Origin: Alnus glutinosa
Lineage: Eukaryota; Streptophyta; Magnoliopsida; Fagales; Betulaceae
Assembly: GCF_958979055.1 (NCBI RefSeq)
Contig: NC_084891.1
Span: forward strand, 30,314,001-30,378,000
Direction of reading: 5' to 3'
DNA: 64,000 nt
Below the pieces are notes generated by a model. That model was given only the letters and a program-made list of their open reading frames with translations, was not told the origin of the DNA and did no database searches. The position numbers were made by a program, and so were the translations under genes. The first letter of the stretch is position 1. Each line of letters starts with the position of its first letter. This document shows positions 60,883 to 64,000 of the stretch, piece after piece.

Positions 60883-61487
60883 GTCTGTGGATGGCTACGT
60901 AGCTGGTGGGCCATCACTCATCAGATGGAGGGTCATTTTATCACGTATCCTCTCATTCTGTTTTCAGCAAGAGCGAAAAAGAAGAAAAAAAATTGAAAAC
61001 ATGAGAATTTCAGTTGGCATCAAAACGGTGCCGTTCTTCCCACTCAACAGCAGCCTTGTCAACAGAGGCTGACGGAAGGATAACATTGACCATGGTCTGC
61101 AAAGTTGGTGATCAAATTCATCAAAGTGAAAACACATTTAAATGGACCAGTTTGTAGCTGTTACTATACACCTAAACATTACATGATTAGGATGACTATG
61201 ACGATAAATAAAGACACCATGGGCGATCCACAACCAGACAAATCATGCAAGCTCCCATCTCTATTTGAATAAAAAGACTTTGACAATTACGACCCCAGAA
61301 GGCAGAAAATGGTGCAGAAAACACTCTAAACAACAGCTAAACTGATGTTGCAATAGTTGTTCCGTAGTATAAAGGAGTAGCATTCGCCAAATACACATAA
61401 TTAGATGCACCACCTATATAACGTACAAGGAAATAGGAACGTAGGTATACATTCATCAATCAGAAAGATCAATCACGTCACACACCT

Positions 61488-61527
<40 letters not shown>

Positions 61528-61650
61528 AGGTTAGATCATAGGTTAGATCATTCCATCTATCACAGAGAACCCCAAACAAAAGTGTATGACAAAAGAAACC
61601 TCCGAACTAATTCACATGGGAAACAACTGACCATCTATTTTTGCACTGAT
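59194..61650. other. Downstream flank shared by two convergent genes
   Basis: Contains the 3' regions of the HDA19-like gene (left) and of the minus-strand gene ending at 61653 (right). There is a long T/C-rich tract at 59931-59975 and GA microsatellites at about 60848-60881 and 61491-61526. No gene is recognised. Confidence 0.5.
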
Positions 61651-61652
61651 TC

Positions 61653-63896
61653 TTAGTGATGCCATGCAAACCCTCCTCTGCCTTCTCTTAAGCTTCTTCC
61701 TCTCCTATAGTCAATTTCCGCATCAGAGCTAGACAAACCTAGCTGGTATTTCCTGCTGCTTTTGGATAACTCCATCTTCGAAAATACGTCCTCTTCATCA
61801 GTCAGAATGTCACTAACAGGCGTACTGGATCCAGAGACATTGCCAGGTTGTCTCCACGATTTATTATCTGAGTCATGCATGAAAGGAACATTATTGCCAG
61901 CAAGTATGCAGGGAGACAGAGCTAATAGAACATAGATTGCCTCAATAAAATTTTCAATAAAGGTCCAGGTCCCTCCATAACAAAAAATATCCCCCGACGA
62001 TGGGAAGCCAATATTGGAAAGGAAACAAAAAAAACAAAGTAGGAAAAATGTTCATTAATTGTTGCCTCTTCAAAATTTCGACTTCTCCAAAATGTTAATC
62101 TATATGGGTTTATGTAGTATGATTAAGTTTGTATATATTACAGAGAAGATGCCCCAAAATGCTAAATATTACTTGATGATGTTTATCTCATGAGAAATAA
62201 AGATGGGTAAAAAGCATAAAACAGGTACTTCACAGGATTAAGGTTCAATTGTCTTAGACTAGATAAATCTTTATCATCTGATAAAGATTAATCTATCTCA
62301 TATAGAGTTTATAGTTGTTTGATGTTTCTGCCTACTTAAACCGTATGGCAGGTTTTCAAGGCTAAGTGCTCGGCTTATAGAACTGAATTCCAAGAGCTCC
62401 GAGGCTTGACTCATCTCTCTTCATCAACAAAGAAGTAGAAACCTAAAGCTATACAACTTGCTTTAGGTGACTGTCGAGATAATGTAGATCAACTAGAACT
62501 AATCTAACATTTGAATCTGGATAGATTAATCTTTATCAGATGATAAAGATTTATCAAGTCTAATAAATTGGTAGTTGTAAAAGAGTTCACTTCTTTTTTC
62601 TTTTCATTTTTTTTTTTAAATTTCCTTTTGCTTTTGGTTTCCCGTGATTTCTTGACAACCAGTGGAGAAATAGTGTAACTATAAATCAAGGAATGACACT
62701 TCACCTTCATGACCATTGCATAATGTTGGCACACCGCAGCATACACCCCCATCAATAATATCTGATCCTGATTTAAGGCTTTTTTGACACAACGTGTTTG
62801 TCTGCATTTTCTGAGCTTTAAGTCCTTCAATCAGTGATGCAGGTTCTGTATTCTCCTCCACGGGCGGTTTATTAGAGGTAAAAGGAGTCATGGTAAATGA
62901 GTCCTCCATTACATCAGAAATCTCTACATATTGAGTGGTTGTGATTAGTTCATCTGCACTGAAACCAAAGGATGCTCTGTAAGCTTCTATTTCTTCCACA
63001 TCTTGCTTGGGACTCTTATTCTGCCTGTTCTGATATCCATTTCCACCAGAAGAGTAAACATCCGAATCCTTGGACACACTTAACCTCCCGCCAGTATGAG
63101 GAAATGGTGGATTATGATCCAGATAGAATTGAGCAAAAGTAGCAGGGCAGAAGAAATTAGAATCTTGAGATGCCATGGAGGCACCGGTTGCATCAAGCCC
63201 AAATAGCCTGCCAGAACCACTCCTTGGATACTTGCCATTTTGATGAGATATTGATGGATCCCATTGTGAGGTAAATTCGCGATCGGGAAAAGATGATGAT
63301 AAGCAGTCAGCTGAGGTCCTTGAAATTGGTGATCTGAGACTACTAGCTGGACTTCCAGGATAAAGTGAATATGTAGCATGAAGATCATTTGCAGCAATGT
63401 AATTGGTCTTGTCGGTACTTTTGAGATCCACTGAAGATGAGAGGAACTGAGCAAAAGGCACATCTGGGGACGAGGGAGTAGTAAGGTGAGCCAACTCTGG
63501 TGGGGGAGTGAGGGGAGCAGTTGATGGCTCAGTTGTAAAGGTTGAAAAAACAGGAGGAGAAACGAGTTGTTGTAATTCATTGGCATATGGCCCAGTGGCA
63601 AACATAGTGGACGAAGGACCTCCAGGTGAGTTTGCAGATAGTGACAAGAAACAGCTAGGTGACTGAGCTGTTGAAGGGAGTGCAGAATTTGTAAAGGATG
63701 CAGGTGACGAAGGTGGAGCAAGAAGAGATGGAGCTATTCCAGTAGCTTGATTGGTCAACCCAACTGCTTGAGGACCGTTCGTCTGGACCGCTCCTACATT
63801 TCCCTCAGGAATCCTAGATGCAGGAACAATTCGCTTTCCTCCTTTCTGTGTCCCAAAACAAGATAATGCACCCAAACAGCCTCCCCATCTCTTTCG
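61653..63896 (-). CDS. Plant hydroxyproline-rich-glycoprotein-like protein, partial (5' end outside window)
   Basis: Uncharacterised plant family resembling Arabidopsis At5g52430/At4g25620 (from memory). Two exons visible: 63896-62705, preceded by a CAG acceptor, and 61921-61653 ending in TAA. They join in frame (donor GAAG/GTGAAG, acceptor TTAG) to give about 486 residues; the N-terminal exon lies beyond 64000. The visible part begins RKRWGGCLGALSCFGTQKGG, a cysteine- and basic-rich signature of this family, followed by KRIVPASRIPEGN, then a long Ser/Pro/Thr-rich, probably disordered region (SLLAPPSSPASF, LTPPPELAHL) and a conserved AYRASFGFSADEL segment. The end is SDAEIDYRRGRSLREGRGGF. No signal peptide or membrane helix is visible; despite the name, nothing shows secretion. 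Function unknown. Confidence 0.8.
62256..62561. mobile_element. 306-bp element with ~43-bp terminal inverted repeats
   Basis: Left end AGACTAGATAAATCTTTATC and right end GATTTATCAAGTCT mirror each other over about 43 bases (62256-62298 against 62519-62561). Each terminal repeat also holds its own palindrome TTTATCATCTGATAAA (or its complement). It lies in the intron of the gene above; no coding content. Confidence 0.75.
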
Positions 63897-64000
63897 CTGT
63901 CAATTACATACAGTTAAGCATTATATCAAAATCTATTTAGCATTCCTATTGGCAAAGCCTAGTGTATTAATTTGTGAATCTGCATGAATTTAGCTTACAC

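Noticed and set aside
63080..63721. 213-residue frame overlapping the hydroxyproline-rich-like gene on the same strand
   Set aside because: It is a shifted reading of the same exon; the frame with the RKRWGGCLGALSCF signature and a matching splice phase is the real one.
1..64000. tRNA, rRNA or CRISPR arrays
   Set aside because: No tRNA-like B-box with matching arms, no rRNA sequence and no regularly spaced repeats with unique spacers were seen; the repeats present are microsatellites, tandem duplications and transposons.

Overview
This window is nuclear DNA from a flowering plant, most likely a eudicot. Its genes have many GT-AG introns, it carries plant-only gene families (a LysM receptor-like kinase, a chloroplast stromal processing peptidase, an HDA19-type histone deacetylase), and the AT-rich spacers are full of LINE, hAT and MITE remnants. 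The species cannot be fixed from the sequence; a woody rosid is a guess.

Layout, left to right. (1) 9-1919, minus: LYK4/LYK5-type LysM receptor pseudokinase with no ATG in its 5' region. (2) 2-4.3 kb: spacer with foldback and Tourist-like MITEs. (3) 4370-8845, minus: PhoD-like metallophosphoesterase in nine exons (453 aa) with a signal peptide and a C-terminal membrane anchor. (4) 10354-13195, plus: YjbQ/UPF0047 family protein, seven exons. (5) 14623-15231, minus: CML37/38/39-like calmodulin-like protein. (6) 15.8-19.0 kb: decayed LINE between two direct repeats, then two MITEs in TA microsatellites. (7) 22868-46062, plus: stromal processing peptidase, 23 exons (1269 aa), with introns swollen by LINE, hAT and MITE insertions. 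(8) 46-53 kb: transposon-rich spacer with a large foldback and a 1-kb insertion inside a 20-bp target duplication. (9) 53418-59193, plus: class I RPD3-type histone deacetylase (474 aa). (10) 61653-63896, minus, cut by the right edge: plant hydroxyproline-rich-like protein of unknown function.

The genes are independent transcription units, not an operon. From memory, PhoD-like, CML37 and SPP are neighbours in Arabidopsis (At5g42370, At5g42380, At5g42390), so this window appears to keep an old gene neighbourhood, here with a YjbQ gene between the first two. Exon models were built by hand from reading frame plus GT/AG sites; the multi-exon genes closed in frame with family-typical lengths.

I found no clearly new biological system. 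The most unusual signals are five tiny insertions (14-47 bp of poly-A/T, some with a LINE-like tail motif) each inside a perfect target-site duplication, a 3.2-kb hAT-type element in SPP intron 18 with readable ends, a 986-bp insertion of unknown class with a perfect 20-bp duplication, a 373-bp tandem duplication that copies a splice donor in the HDA19-like gene, and the missing start codon of the LysM receptor.
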